In this document: in pieces, positions 41,301-55,444 of the stretch | How the letters are laid out: the number at the start of each line of letters is the position of its first letter | Position numbering within the stretch: position 1 is the stretch's first letter | Assembly (NCBI GenBank): GCA_023055505.1 | Contig: JALIRH010000049.1 | Span: 1,550,001-1,614,000, forward strand | Direction of reading: 5' to 3' | Source of the DNA: Callipepla californica brunnescens | Lineage: Eukaryota > Chordata > Aves > Galliformes > Odontophoridae | DNA: 64,000 nt | Translations under genes and position numbers: made by a program | Notes under the pieces: generated by a model | The model's input: the letters and a program-made list of their open reading frames with translations, nothing else | Told to the model about the DNA's origin: nothing | Databases searched by the model: none

Positions 41301-42430
41301 GCCCCATTGATCCCTATGGCCCCATTGATCCCTATGGCCCCATTGATTCCTAAGGCCCCATTGATCCCTATGGCCCCATTGATTCCTATGGCCCCATTGA
41401 TTCCTATGGCTCCATCGATTTCTATGGCCTTTTTGATCCCCATGGCCCCATTGATTCCTATGGCCCCACTCATCCCTATGGCCCCTTTGAGTTCTATGGC
41501 CCCATTGATTCCTATAACCCTATTGATCCCTATGGCCCATTGTGTTCTATGGCCCCATTCATTCCTATGGCCCCATTGATTCCTAGGGTCCCATTGTTTC
41601 CTGTGGCCCCATTGATCCCTATGGCCCCATTGAGTTCTATGGCCACATTGATTCCTATCGGCTCATTGAACCCTATGGCCACATTGATTCCTATGGCCCC
41701 ATTGATCCCTATGTTCCCATTGATCTCTGTGGCCCCATTGATTCCTATTATACCATTGATCCCTATGGTCTCATTGATCCCTATGGCCCCACTGACCCCG
41801 AAGGCCCCATTGAGCTCTATGGTCCCATTGATTCCCATGGCCCCATTGATCCCTATGGCCCCATTGATTCCTATGTCCCCATTGATTCCTATGGTCCCAT
41901 TGGTCCCTATGGCCACATTGATTCCCATGGCCCCATTGATCCCTATGCCCCCATTGATTCCTATGGCCCCATTGATTCCTATGGTCCCATTGATCCCTAT
42001 GGCCCCATTGATCCCTATGGCCCTATTGATCCCTATGGCCCCATTGATCCCTATGTCCCCATTGATTCCTATAACCCCATTGATTCCTATGGTCCCAATG
42101 GTCCCTATGGCCCCATTGATTCCTATGGTCCCATTGATCCCTATGGCCCCATTGAGTTCTATGGCCCCATTGATCCCTATGGCCCCAATGATCCCTATGG
42201 CTCCATTGATTCCTATGACCCCATTGATTCCTATGGTCCCATTGATCCCTATGGAACCATTGATCCCTATGGCGCCATCGATCCCTATGGCCTCATTGAG
42301 TTCTATGCCCCCATTGAGTTCTATGTCCCCATTGATTCCTATGGCCCCATTGATTCCTATGGCCCCATTGATTCCTACGGTCCCATTGATTCCTATGGCG
42401 CCATTGATCCCTATGGCCCCATTGATTCCT
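38380..42430. repeat. 2,391-bp tandem duplication
   Basis: The stretch from about 38.38 kb recurs from about 40.77 kb at offset 2,391 (for example 38636 corresponds to 41027 and 39149 to 41540). The match runs to about 40.04/42.43 kb. The two copies look nearly identical in hexapeptide translation, with a few substitutions such as near 39.34 versus 41.73 kb. The segment between, 40.44-40.77 kb, belongs only to the first copy. Both edges are approximate. Confidence 0.78.
39825..40436. repeat. 306-bp local tandem duplication (17 units)
   Basis: The order of variants starting TGACCCCATT at 39825 starts again at 40131, exactly 17 units later, and the two copies share the same succession of rare units, including GGAACC and GGCGCC types. 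The second 2,391-bp copy lacks this doubling. Confidence 0.75.
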
Positions 42431-45400
42431 ATGGCCCCATTGATCCCTATTGCCCCGCTGATTCCTATGGTACCAATGATCCCTATGGTCTCACTGATTG
42501 CTATGTCCCCATTGATCCCTATGGCCCCATTGAGTTCTGTGGCCCCATTGATTCCTATGGCCCCGTTGAGTTCTATGGCCCCATTGAGTTCTATGGCCCC
42601 ACTCATCCCTATGGCTCCATTGAGTTCTATGGCCCCATTGATTCCTATGGCCCTATCGATCCCTAATGCCCCATTGAATTCTATGGCCCCAGTCATTCCT
42701 ATGACCCCATTGATTCCTCTGGCCACATTGATTATTATGGTCCCATTGATTCCTATGTTCCCTTTTATCCCCATGGCCCCATTGAGTTCTATCGCCCCAT
42801 TGATCCCTATGGCCCCATTGATCCCTATGGACCCATCGATCACTATGGCCCCATTGAGTTCTATGCCCCCTTTGAGTTCTATGGCCCCATTGATTCCTAT
42901 GGTCCCATTGATTCCTATGGTCCCACTGATCTCTATGGCCCCTTTGATACCTATGGCCCTATTGATCCCTATGGCCCCATTAATCCCTATGGCATCATTG
43001 ATTCCTATAACCCCATTGATTCCTATGGTCCCAATGGTCCCTATGGGGCCATTGATTCCTATGGTCCCATGGATCCCTATGGCCCCATTGAGTTCTATGG
43101 CCCCATTGATCCCTATGGCCCCATTGATCCCTATGGCTCCATTGATTCCTATGATCCCATTGATTCCTATGGTCCCATTGATCCCTATGGCCCCATTGAT
43201 CCCTATGGCCCCTTGATCCCTATGGCCCCATTGAGTTCTATGCCCCCATTGAGTTCTATGGCCCCATTGATTCCTATGGCCCCATTGATTCCTACGGTCC
43301 CATTGATTCCTATGGCCCCATTGATCCCTATGGCCCCATTGATTCCTATGGCCCCATTGATCCCTATGGCCCCTTTGATTCCTATGGCCCTATTGTACTT
43401 TATAGCCCCATTGTGTTCTATGTCCCCATTCATTCCTATGGTCCCATTGATTCCTAGGTTCCCATTGATTCCTGTGGCCCCATTAACCCCTATGGCCCCA
43501 TTGAGTTCTATGGCACCATTGATACCTATGGCCCCATTGATTCCTCTGGCCACATTGACTATTATGGTCTCGTTGATTCCTATGGCCCCATTGATTCCTC
43601 TGGTCCCATTGATCCCTATGGCCCCATTGACTCCTATGGCCCCATTGATTCCTATGGCCCCATCGATCTCTATGGCCCCATTGATCCATATGGCCCAATT
43701 GATTCCTATGGCCCCATTGATTCCTATGGTCCCATTGGTCCCTATGACCCCATTGATATTTATGGTCCCATTGATCCCTATGGCCCCATTGAGTTCTATG
43801 TCCCCATTGATCCCTATGGCCCCATTTTATCCCTATGGCTCCATTGATTCCTTAGCCCCATTGATTCCTATGGTCCCATTGATCCCTATGGCCCCATTGA
43901 ATTCCTATGGTCCCTTCGATCCCTATGGCCCCATTGAATTGCTATGGCCCCATTGATCCCTATTGCCCTGCTGATTCCTATGGCACCAATGATCCCTATG
44001 GTCTCACTTATTGCTATGTCCCTCCCCATTGATCCCTATGGCCCCATTGAGTTCTGTGGACCCATTGATTCCTATGGCCCCGTTGAGATCTATGGCCCCT
44101 TTGAGTTCTATGGCCACACTCATCCCTATGGCCCCATTGAGTTCTATGGCCCCATTGATTCCTATGGCCCTATTGATCCCTAAGGCCCCATTGAATTCTA
44201 TGGCCCAAGTCATTCCTATGACCCCATTGATTCCTCTGGCCACATTGATTATTATGGTCCCATTGATCCCTCTGGCCCCACTGAGTTCTATGGCCCCATT
44301 AATTCCTATGGCCCCATTGATTCCTATGATACCATTGATCCCTATGGCCCCATTGATCCCTATGGCCCCATTGATTCCTATGTTCCCTTTGATCCTTATG
44401 GCCCCATTGAGTTCTATGGCCCCATTGATTCCTATGGCCCTATTGATTCCTATGGTCCCATTGATACCTATGGCCCCATTGTTTCCTATGGCCCCACTCA
44501 TCCCTATGGCCCCTTTGAGTTCTATGGCCTCATTTATTCCTACGGCCCTATTGATCCCTATGGCCCCATTGATTTCTATGGCCCCATCGATCCCTATGTC
44601 CCCTTTGATCCCTATGGCCCCAATGATTCCTATGGCCCCATTGATTCCTATGGTCCCATTGAATTCCTATGGCCCCATTGATTCCTATGGCTCCTTTGAT
44701 TCCTATGGCCCCTTATATTCCTATGGTCCCATTGATCCCTATGACCCCATTGATCCCTATGGCCCCATCGATCCCTATGGCACCATTGAGTTCGATGCCC
44801 TCATTGAGTTCTATGGCCCCATTGATTCCTATGGCCCTATTGATTCCTATGGCCCCATTGATCCCTATGCCCCCATTGATTCCTCTGGTCCCTTTGATTC
44901 CTATGGCCCCATCGATCTCTATGGTCCCTTTGATCCCTATGGCCCTTTGATTCCTATGGCCCCACTCATCCCTATGGCCCCTTTGAGTTCTATGGTCCCA
45001 TTGATTCCTATGGCCCTATTGATTTCTATGGCCCCATTGTTTCCTGTGGCCCCATTGATCCCTAAGGCCCCATTGAGTTCTATGGCTCCATTGATTCCTA
45101 TGGCCCCATTGATCCCTATGGTCTCATTGATCCCTATGGCCCCATTGAGCTCTCTGGCCCCATTGATTCCTATGGTCCCATTGATCCCTAAGGCCCCATT
45201 GAATTCCTATGATCCCATCGATCCCTATGGCCCCATTGAATTCCTATGGCCCCATTGATCCCTATTGCCCCGCTGATTCCTATGGCACCAATGATCCCTA
45301 TGGTCTCCCTGAGTTCTATGGCCCCATTGATCCCTATGGCCCCATTGATTCCTATGTTCCCTTTGATCCTTATGGCCCCATTGAGTCCTATGGCCCCATT

Positions 45401-48400
45401 GATTCCTATGGCCCCATTGATTCCTATGGTCCCATTGATCCCTATGGCCCCATTGATTCCTATGGCCCCACTCATCCCTATGGCCCCTTTGAGTTCTATG
45501 GCCTCATTTATTCCTACGGCCCTATTGATCCCTATGGCCCCATTGATTTCTATGGCCCCATCGATCCCTATGTCCCCTTTGATCCCTATGGCCCCAATGA
45601 TTCCTATGGCCCCATTGATTCCTATGGTCCCATTGGTCCCTATGGCCCCATTGATTCCTATGGTCCCATTGATCCCTATGGTCCCATTGATCCCTATGGC
45701 CCCATTGATCCTTATGACCCCATTGATTCCTATGGCCCCACTCATCCCTATGGCCCCTTTGAGTTCTCTGGCCCCATTGATTCCTATAACCCTATTGATC
45801 CCTATGGCCCCATTGTGTTCTATGGCCCCATTCATTCCTATGGCCCCATTGATTCCTAGGGTCCCATTGTTTCCTGTGGCCCCATTGATCCCTATGGCCC
45901 CATTGAGTTCTATGGCCCCATTGATTCCTATGGCCCCATTGATCCCTATGTTCCCATTGATCACTGTGGCCCCATTGATTCCTATTATACCATTGATCAC
46001 TATGGTCTCATTGATCCCTATGGCCCCATTGATCCCTAAGGCCCCATTGAGCTCTATGGTCCCTTTGATTCCTATGGCCCAATTGATCCTTATGGCCCCA
46101 TTGATTCCTATGTCCCCATTGATTCCTATGGCCCCATTGATCCCTATGCCCCCATTGATTCCTCTGGTCCCTTTGATTCCTATGGCCCCATCGATCTCTA
46201 TGGTCCCTTTGATCCCTATGGCCCTTTGATTCCTATGGCCCCACTCATCCCTATGGCCCCTTTGAGTTCTATGGCCCCATTGATTCCTATGGCCCTATTA
46301 ATCCCTATGGCCCCTTTGAGTTCTATGGTCCCATTGATTCCTATGGCCCTATTGATTTCTATGGCCCCATTGTTTCCTGTGGCCCCATTGATTCCTAAGG
46401 CCCCATTGAGTTCTATGGCTCCATTGATTCCTATGGCCCCATTGATCCCTATGGTCCCATTGATCCCTATGACCCCATTGATCCCTATGGCCCCATTGAG
46501 TTCTCTGGCCCCATTGATTCCTATGGTCCCATTGATCCCTATGGCCCCATTGAATTCCTATGGTCCCATCGATCCCTATGGCCCCATTGAATTCCTATGG
46601 CCCCATTGATCCCTATTGCCCCGCTGATTCCTATGGCACCAATGATCCCTATGGTCTCACTGAGTTCTATGGCCCCATTGATCCCTATGGCCCCATTGAT
46701 TCCTATGTTCCCTTTGATCCTTATGGCCCCATTGAGTTCTATGGCCCCATTGATTCCTATGGCCCCATTGATTCCTATGGTCCCATTGATCCCTATGGCC
46801 CCATTGATTCCTATGGCCCCACTCATCCCTATGGCCCGTTTGAGTTCTATGGCCTAATTTATTCCTACGGCCCTATTGATCCCTATGGCCCCATTGATTT
46901 CTATGGCCCCATCGATCCCTATGTCCCCTTTGATCCCTATGGCCCCAATGATTCCTATGGCCCCATTGATTCCTATGTTCCCATTGGTCCCTATGGCCCC
47001 ATTGATTCCTATGGTCCCATTGATCCCTATGGTCCCATTGATCCCTATGGCCCCATTGATCCTTATGGCCCCATTGATTCCTATGGCCCCACTCATCCCT
47101 ATGGCCCCTTTGAGTTCTCTGGCCCCATTGATTCCTATAACCCTATTGATCCCTATGGCCCCATTGTGTTCTATGGCCCCATTCATTCCTATGGCCCCAT
47201 TGATTCCTAGGGTCCCATTGTTTCCTGTGGCCCCATTGATCCCTATGTCCCCATTGAGTTCTATGGCCCCATTGATCCATATGGCCCCATTGATCCCTAT
47301 GCCCCCATTGATTCCTATGGCCCCATTGATTCCTATGGTCCCATTGATCCCTATGGCCCCATTGATCCCTATGGCCCCACCGATCACTATGGCCCCATTG
47401 AGTTCTATGCCCCCATTGAGTTCTATGGCCCCTTTGATTCCTATTGTCCCTTTGATTCCTATGGTCCCATTGATCCCTATGGCCCCTTTGATACCTATGG
47501 CCCTATTGATCCCTATGGCCCCATTGATCCCTATGGCCCCATTGATTCCTATAACCCCATTGATTCCTATGGTCCCAATGGTCCCTATGGCCCCATTGAT
47601 TCCTATGGTCCCATTGATCCCTATGGCCCCATTGAGTTCTATGGCCCCATTGATCCCTATGGCCCCATTGATCCCTATGGCTCCATTGATTCCTATGACC
47701 CCATTGATTCTTATGGTCCCATTGATCCCTATGGAACCATTGATCCCTATGGCGCCATCGATCCCTATGGCCTCATTGAGTTCTATGCCCCCATTGAGTT
47801 CTATGTCCCCATTGATTCCTATGGCCCCATTGATTCCTATGGCCCCATTGATTCCTACGGTCCCATTGATTCCTATGGCGCCATTGATCCCTATGGCCCC
47901 ATTGATTCCTATGGCCCCATTGATTCCTACGATCCCATTGATTCCTATGGCGCCATTGATCCCTATGGCCCCATTGATTCCTATGGCCCTATTGATCTTT
48001 ATGGCCCCATTAAGTTCTATGTCCCCATTCATTCCTATGGCCCCATTGATTCCTAGGGTCCCATTGATTTCTGTGGCCCCATTATTCCCTATGGCCCCAT
48101 TGAGTTCTATGACATCATTGATACCTATGGCCCCATTGATTCCTCTGGCCACATTGACTATTATGGTCTCATTGATTCCTATGGCCCCATTGATTCCTAT
48201 GGTCCCATCGATCTCTATGGCCCCATTGATCCCTATGGCCCCATTGATTCCTATGGCCCCATTGATTACTATGGTCCCTTTGGTCCCTATGACCCCATTG
48301 ATTTTTATGGTCCCGTTGATCCCTATGGCCCCATTGAGTTCTATGTCCCCATTGATCCCTATGGCCCCATTTTATCCCTGTGGCTCCATTGATTCCTTTG

Positions 48401-49118
48401 CCCCATTGATTCCTATGGCCCCACTGAGTTCTATGGCCCCATTGATCCCTATGGCCCCATTGATTCCTAAGGCCCCATCGATCTCTATGGCCCCATTGAT
48501 CCCTATGGCCCCGTTGATCCCTATGGCTCCATTGATTCCTATGGCCCCATTGATTCCTATGGCCCCATTGATTCCTATGGTCCCTTTGATCCCTATGGCC
48601 CCTTTGATCCCTATGGCCCCTTTGATCCCTATGGCCCCATCGATCCCTACGGCCCCATTGAGTTCTGTGCCCAAATTGAGTTCTATGGCCCCATTGATTC
48701 CTATGGCCCCATTGATTCCTATGGTCCCATTGATTCCTAAGACCCCCTCGATCTCTATGGCCCCATTGATCCCTATGGCCCCGTTGCTCCCTATGGTCCC
48801 TTTGATCCCTATGGCCCGTTTGAGTTCTATGGCCCCATTGATTCCTAGGGTCCCATTGTTTCCTGTGGCCCCATTGAACCCTATGGCCCCATTGATTCCT
48901 ATGGCCCCATTGATCCCTATGTTCCCATTGATCGCTCTGGCCCCATTTATTCCTAGTATACCATTGATCCCTATGGTCTCATTGATCCCTATGACCCCAT
49001 TGATACCTATGGCTTCATTGAGCTCTCTGGCCCCATTGATTCCTATGGTCCCATTGATCCCTATGGCCCCATTGAATTTCTATGGTCCCATCGATCCCTA
49101 TGGCCCCATTGAATTCCT
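42431..49118. repeat. Right family, 6,688-bp higher-order unit, copy 1
   Basis: This block matches the sequence 6,688 bp downstream from 42431 to about 47.27 kb (checks: 43069/49757, 44011/50699, 45209/51897, 46560/53248). The spacing is 371 units plus 10 bp. The odd-length units inside account for this: one 22-bp unit (+4), nine 19-bp units from the paired and single types (+9), and three 17-bp units (-3). The last 1.7 kb resembles the 34.7-36.8 kb block instead. Confidence 0.78.
44018..44039. repeat. 22-bp unit with 4 extra bases
   Basis: This unit carries a duplicated CTCC-like segment, making it 22 bp. It recurs near 50.71 kb, and near 38.0 kb next to a 3-bp deletion. It marks the three copies of the 36.4-38.3 kb block as descendants of one ancestor. 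Confidence 0.8.
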
Positions 49119-52100
49119 ATGGCCCCATTGATCCCTATTGCCCCGCTGATTCCTATGGTACCAATGATCCCTATGGTCTCACTGATTGCTATGTCCCCAT
49201 TGATCCCTATGGCCCCATTGAGTTCTGTGGCCCCATTGATTCCTATGGCCCCGTTGAGTTCTATGGCCCCATTGAGTTCTATGGCCCCACTCATCCCTAT
49301 GGCTCCATTGAGTTCTATGGCCCCATTGATTCCTATGGCCCTATCGATCCCTAATGCCCCATTGAATTCTATGGCCCCAGTCATTCCTATGACCCCATTG
49401 ATTCCTCTGGCCACATTGATTATTATGGTCCCATTGATTCCTATGTTCCCTTTTATCCCCATGGCCCCATTGAGTTCTATCGCCCCATTGATCCCTATGG
49501 CCCCATTGATCCCTATGGACCCATCGATCACTATGGCCCCATTGAGTTCTATGCCCCCTTTGAGTTCTATGGCCCCATTGATTCCTATGGTCCCATTGAT
49601 TCCTATGGTCCCACTGATCTCTATGGCCCCTTTGATACCTATGGCCCTATTGATCCCTATGGCCCCATTGATCCCTATGGCATCATTGATTCCTATAACC
49701 CCATTGATTCCTATGGTCCCAATGGTCCCTATGGGGCCATTGATTCCTATGGTCCCATGGATCCCTATGGCCCCATTGAGTTCTATGGCCCCATTGATCC
49801 CTATGGCCCCATTGATCCCTATGGCTCCATTGATTCCTATGATCCCATTGATTCCTATGGTCCCATTGATCCCTATGGCCCCATTGATCCCTATGGCCCC
49901 TTGATCCCTATGGCCCCATTGAGTTCTATGCCCCCATTGAGTTCTATGGCCCCATTGATTCCTATGGCCCCATTGATTCCTACGGTCCCATTGATTCCTA
50001 TGGCCCCATTGATCCCTATGGCCCCATTGATTCCTATGGCCCCATTGATCCCTATGGCCCCTTTGATTCCTATGGCCCTATTGTACTTTATAGCCCCATT
50101 GTGTTCTATGTCCCCATTCATTCCTATGGTCCCATTGATTCCTAGGTTCCCATTGATTCCTGTGGCCCCATTAACCCCAATGGCCCCATTGAGTTCTATG
50201 GCACCATTGATACCTATGGCCCCATTGATTCCTCTGGCCACATTGACTATTATGGTCTCGTTGATTCCTATGGCCCCATTGATTCCTCTGGTCCCATTGA
50301 TCCCTATGGCCCCATTGACTCCTATGGCCCCATTGATTCCTATGGCCCCATCGATCTCTATGGCCCCATTGATCCATATGGCCCCATTGATTCCTATGGC
50401 CCCATTGATTCCTATGGTCCCATTGGTCCCTATGACCCCATTGATATTTATGGTCCCATTGATCCCTATGGCCCCATTGAGTTCTATGTCCCCATTGATC
50501 CCTATGGCCCCATTTTATCCCTATGGCTCCATTGATTCCTTAGCCCCATTGATTCCTATGGTCCCATTGATCCCTATGGCCCCATTGAATTCCTATGGTC
50601 CCATCGATCCCTATGGCCCCATTGAATTGCTCTGGCCCCATTGATCCCTATTGCCCTGCTGATTCCTATGGCACCAATGATCCCTATGGTCTCACTTATT
50701 GCTATGTCCCTCCCCATTGATCCCTATGGCCCCATTGAGTTCTGTGGACCCATTGATTCCTATGGCCCCGTTGAGATCTGTGGCCCCTTTGAGTTCTATG
50801 GCCACACTCATCCCTATGGCCCCATTGAGTTCTATGGCCCCATTGATTCCTATGGCCCTATTGATCCCTAAGGCCCCATTGAATTCTATGGCCCAAGTCA
50901 TTCCTATGACCCCATTGATTCCTCTGGCCACATTGATTATTATGGTCCCATTGATCCCTCTGGCCCCACTGAGTTCTATGGCCCCATTAATTCCTATGGC
51001 CCCATTGATTCCTATGATACCATTGATCCCTATGGCCCCATTGATCCCTATGGCCCCATTGATTCCTATGTTCCCTTTGATCCTTATGGCCCCATTGAGT
51101 TCTATGGCCCCATTGATTCCTATGGCCCTATTGATTCCTATGGTCCCATTGATCCCTATGGCCCCATTGTTTCCTATGGCCCCACTCATCCCTATGGCCC
51201 CTTTGAGTTCTATGGCCTCATTTATTCCTACGGCCCTATTGATCCCTATGGCCCCATTGATTTCTATGGCCCCATCGATCCCTATGTCCCCTTTGATCCC
51301 TATGGCCCCAATGATTCCTATGGCCCCATTGATTCCTATGGTCCCATTGAATTCCTATGGCCCCATTGATTCCTATGGTCCCATTGATTCCTATGGCCCC
51401 TTATATTCCTATGGTCCCATTGATCCCTATGACCCCATTGATCCCTATGGCCCCATCGATCCCTATGGCACCATTGAGTTCGATGCCCTCATTGAGTTCT
51501 ATGGCCCCATTGATTCCTATGGCCCTATTGATTCCTATGGCCCCATTGATCCCTATGCCCCCATTGATTCCTCTGGTCCCTTTGATTCCTATGGCCCCAT
51601 CGATCTCTATGGTCCCTTTGATCCCTATGGCCCTTTGATTCCTATGGCCCCACTCATCCCTATGGCCCCTTTGAGTTCTATGTTCCCATTGATTCCTATG
51701 GCCCTATTGATTTCTATGGCCCCATTGTTTCCTGTGGCCCCATTGATCCCTAAGGCCCCATTGAGTTCTATGGCTCCATTGATTCCTATGGCCCCATTGA
51801 TCCCTATGGTCTCATTGATCCCTATGGCCCCATTGAGCTCTCTGGCCCCATTGATTCCTATGGTCCCATTGATCCCTAAGGCCCCATTGAATTCCTATGA
51901 TCCCATCGATCCCTATGGCCCCATTGAATTCCTATGGCCCCATTGATCCCTATTGCCCCGCTGATTCCTATGGCACCAATGATCCCTATGGTCTCCCTGA
52001 GTTCTATGGCCCCATTGATCCCTATGGCCCCATTGATTCCTATGTTCCCTTTGATCCTTATGGCCCCATTGAGTCCTATGGCCCCATTGATTCCTATGGC

Positions 52101-53963
52101 CCCATTGATTCCTATGGTCCCATTGATCCCTATGGCCCCATTGATTCCTATGGCCCCACTCATCCCTATGGCCCCTTTGAGTTCTATGGCCTCATTTATT
52201 CCTACGGCCCTATTGATCCCTATGGCCCCATTGATTTCTATGGCCCCATCGATCCCTATGTCCCCTTTGATCCCTATGGCCCCAATGATTCCTATGGCCC
52301 CATTGATTCCTATGTTCCCATTGGTCCCTATGGCCCCATTGATTCCTATGGTCCCATTGATCCCTATGGTCCCATTGATCCCTATGGCCCCATTGATCCT
52401 TATGGCCCCATTGATTCCTATGGCCCCACTCATCCCTATGGCCCCTTTGAGTTCTCTGGCCCCATTGATTCCTATAACCCTATTGATCCCTATGGCCCCA
52501 TTGTGTTCTATGGCCCCATTCATTCCTATGGCCCCATTGATTCCTAGGGTCCCATTGTTTCCTGTGGCCCCATTGATCCCTATGGCCCCATTGAGTTCTA
52601 TGGCCCCATTGATTCCTATGGCCCCATTGATCCCTATGTTCCCATTGATCGCTGTGGCCCCATTGATTCCTATTATACCATTGATCACTATGGTCTCATT
52701 GATCCCTATGGCCCCATTGATCCCGAAGGCCCCATTGAGCTCTATGGTCCCTTTGATTCCTATGGCCCAATTGATCCATATGGCCCCATTGATTCCTATG
52801 TCCCCATTGATTCCTATGGCCCCATTGATCCCTATGCCCCCATTGATTCCTCTGGTCCCTTTGATTCCTATGGCCCCATCGATCTCTATGGTCCCTTTGA
52901 TCCCTATGGCCCTTTGATTCCTATGGCCCCACTCATCCCTATGGCCCCTTTGAGTTCTATGGCCCCATTGATTCCTATGGCCCTATTAATCCCTATGGCC
53001 CCTTTGAGTTCTATGGTCCCATTGATTCCTATGGCCCTATTGATTTCTATGGCCCCATTGTTTCCTGTGGCCCCATTGATTCCTAAGGCCCCATTGAGTT
53101 CTAAGGCTCCATTGATTCCTATGGCCCCATTGATCCCTATGGTCTCATTGATCCCTATGACCCCATTGATCCCTATGGCCCCATTGAGTTCTCTGGCCCC
53201 ATTGATTCCTATGGTCCCATTGATCCCTATGGCCCCATTGAATTCCTATGGTCCCATCGATCCCTATGGCCCCATTGAATTCCTATGGCCCCATTGATCC
53301 CTATTGCCCCGCTGATTCCTATGGCACCAATGATCCCTATGGTCTCACTGAGTTCTATGGCCCCATTGATCCCTATGGCCCCATTGATTCCTATGTTCCC
53401 TTTGATCCTTATGGCCCCATTGAGTTCTATGGCCCCATTGATTCCTATGGCCCCATTGATTCCTATGGTCCCATTGATCCTTATGGCCCCATTGATTCCT
53501 ATGGCCCCACTCATCCCTATGGCCCGTTTGAGTTCTATGGCCTAATTTATTCCTACGGCCCTATTGATCCCTATGGCCCCATTGATTTCTATGGCCCCAT
53601 CGATCCCTATGTCCCCTTTGATCCCTATGGCCCCAATGATTCCTATGGCCCCATTGATTCCTATGTTCCCATTGGTCCCTATGGCCCCATTGATTCCTAT
53701 GGTCCCATTGATCCCTATGGTCCCATTGATCCCTATGGCCCCATTGATCCTTATGGCCCCATTGATTCCTATGGCCCCACTCATCCCTATGGCCCCTTTG
53801 AGTTCTCTGGCCCCATTGATTCCTATAACCCTATTGATCCCTATGGCCCCATTGTGTTCTATGGCCCCATTCATTCCTATGGCCCCATTGATTCCTAGGG
53901 TCCCATTGTTTCCTGTGGCCCCATTGATCCCTATGGCCCCATTGAGTTCTATGGCCCCATTGA
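49119..53963. repeat. Right family, 6,688-bp higher-order unit, partial copy 2
   Basis: This continues the match to copy 1 until about 53.96 kb, where the order changes from that after 47.27 kb. Its right part overlaps the first copy of the 3,548-bp repeat, so the younger repeat was built from material already present in the 6,688-bp unit. Confidence 0.75.
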
Positions 53964-55444
53964 TTCCTATGGCCCCATTGATCCCTATGTTCCCATTGAT
54001 CGCTGTGGCCCCATTGATTCCTATTATACCATTGATCACTATGGTCTCATTGATTCCTATGGCCCCATTTATCCCGAAGGCCCCATTGAGCTCTATGGTC
54101 CCTTTGATTCCTATGTCCCAATTGATCCTTATGGCCCCATTGATTCCTATGTCCCCATTGATTCCTATGGTCCCATTGGTCCCTATGGCCACATTGATTC
54201 CTATGGTCCCATTGATCCCTATGTACCCATTGAGTTCTATGGTCCCATTGATCCCTATGGCCCCATTGATCCCTATGGCTCCTTTGATTCCTATTGCCCC
54301 ATTGATTCCTATGATCCCATTGATCCCTATGGCCCCATTGATCCCTATGGCCCCAACGATCACTATGGCCCCATTGAGTTCTATGCCCTTATTGAGTTCT
54401 ATGGCCCCATTGATTCCTATGGTCCCATTGATTCCTATGGTACCACTGATCCCTATGGCCCCTTTAATACCTATGGCCCTATTGATCCCTATGGCCCCAT
54501 TGATCCCTATGGCATCATTGATTCCTATAACCCCATTGATTCCTAAGGTCCCAATGGTCCCTATGGCCCCATTGATTCCTATGGTCCCATTGATCCCTAT
54601 GGCCCCATTGAGTTCTATGGCCCCATTGATCCCTATGTCCCCATTGATCCCTATGGCTCCATTGATTCCTATGACCCCATTGATTCCTATGGTCCCACTG
54701 ATCCCCATGGCCCCATTGAACCCTATGGCCCCATCGATCCCTATGGCCCCATTGAGTTCTATGCCCCCATTGAGTTCTATGGCCCCATTGATTCCTATGG
54801 CCCCATTGATCCCGAAGGCCCCATTGAGCTCTATGGCCCCATTGATTCCTATGGCCCCATTGATTCCTATGGCTCCTTTGATTCCTATGGCCCCTTATAT
54901 TCCTATGGTCCCATTGATCCCTATGACCCCATTGATCCCTATGGCCCCATCGATCCCTATGGCACCATTGAGTTCGATGCCCTCATTGAGTTCTATGGCC
55001 CCATTGATTCCTATGGCCCTATTGATTCCTATGGCCCCATTGATCCCTATGCCCCCATTGATTCCTCTGGTCCCTTTGATTCCTATGGCCCCATCGATCT
55101 CTATGGTCCCTTTGATCCCTATGGCCCTTTGATTCCTATGGCCCCACTCATCCCTATGGCCCCTTTGAGTTCTATGGCCCCATTGATTCCTATGGCCCTA
55201 TTGATCCCTATGGCCCCTTTGAGTTCTATGGTCCCATTGATTCCTATGGCCCTATTGATTTCTATGGCCCCATTGTTTCCTGTGGCCCCATTGATCCCTA
55301 AGGCCCCATTGAGTTCTATGGCTCCATTGATTCCTATGGCCCCATTGATCCCTATGGTCTCATTGATCCCTATGGCCCCATTGAGCTCTCTGGCCCCATT
55401 GATTCCTATGGTCCCATTGATCCCTATGGCCCCATTGAATTCCT
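51897..55444. repeat. 3,548-bp higher-order repeat, copy 1
   Basis: The spacing of 3,548 bp is 197 units plus 2 bp, explained by two pairs of 19-bp GAATTC-containing units (+4) and two 17-bp units (-2) per copy. This copy differs from copy 2 at a handful of positions in its first 1.3 kb. From about 53.25 kb onward I saw no difference from copy 2 in the translations compared. Confidence 0.85.
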
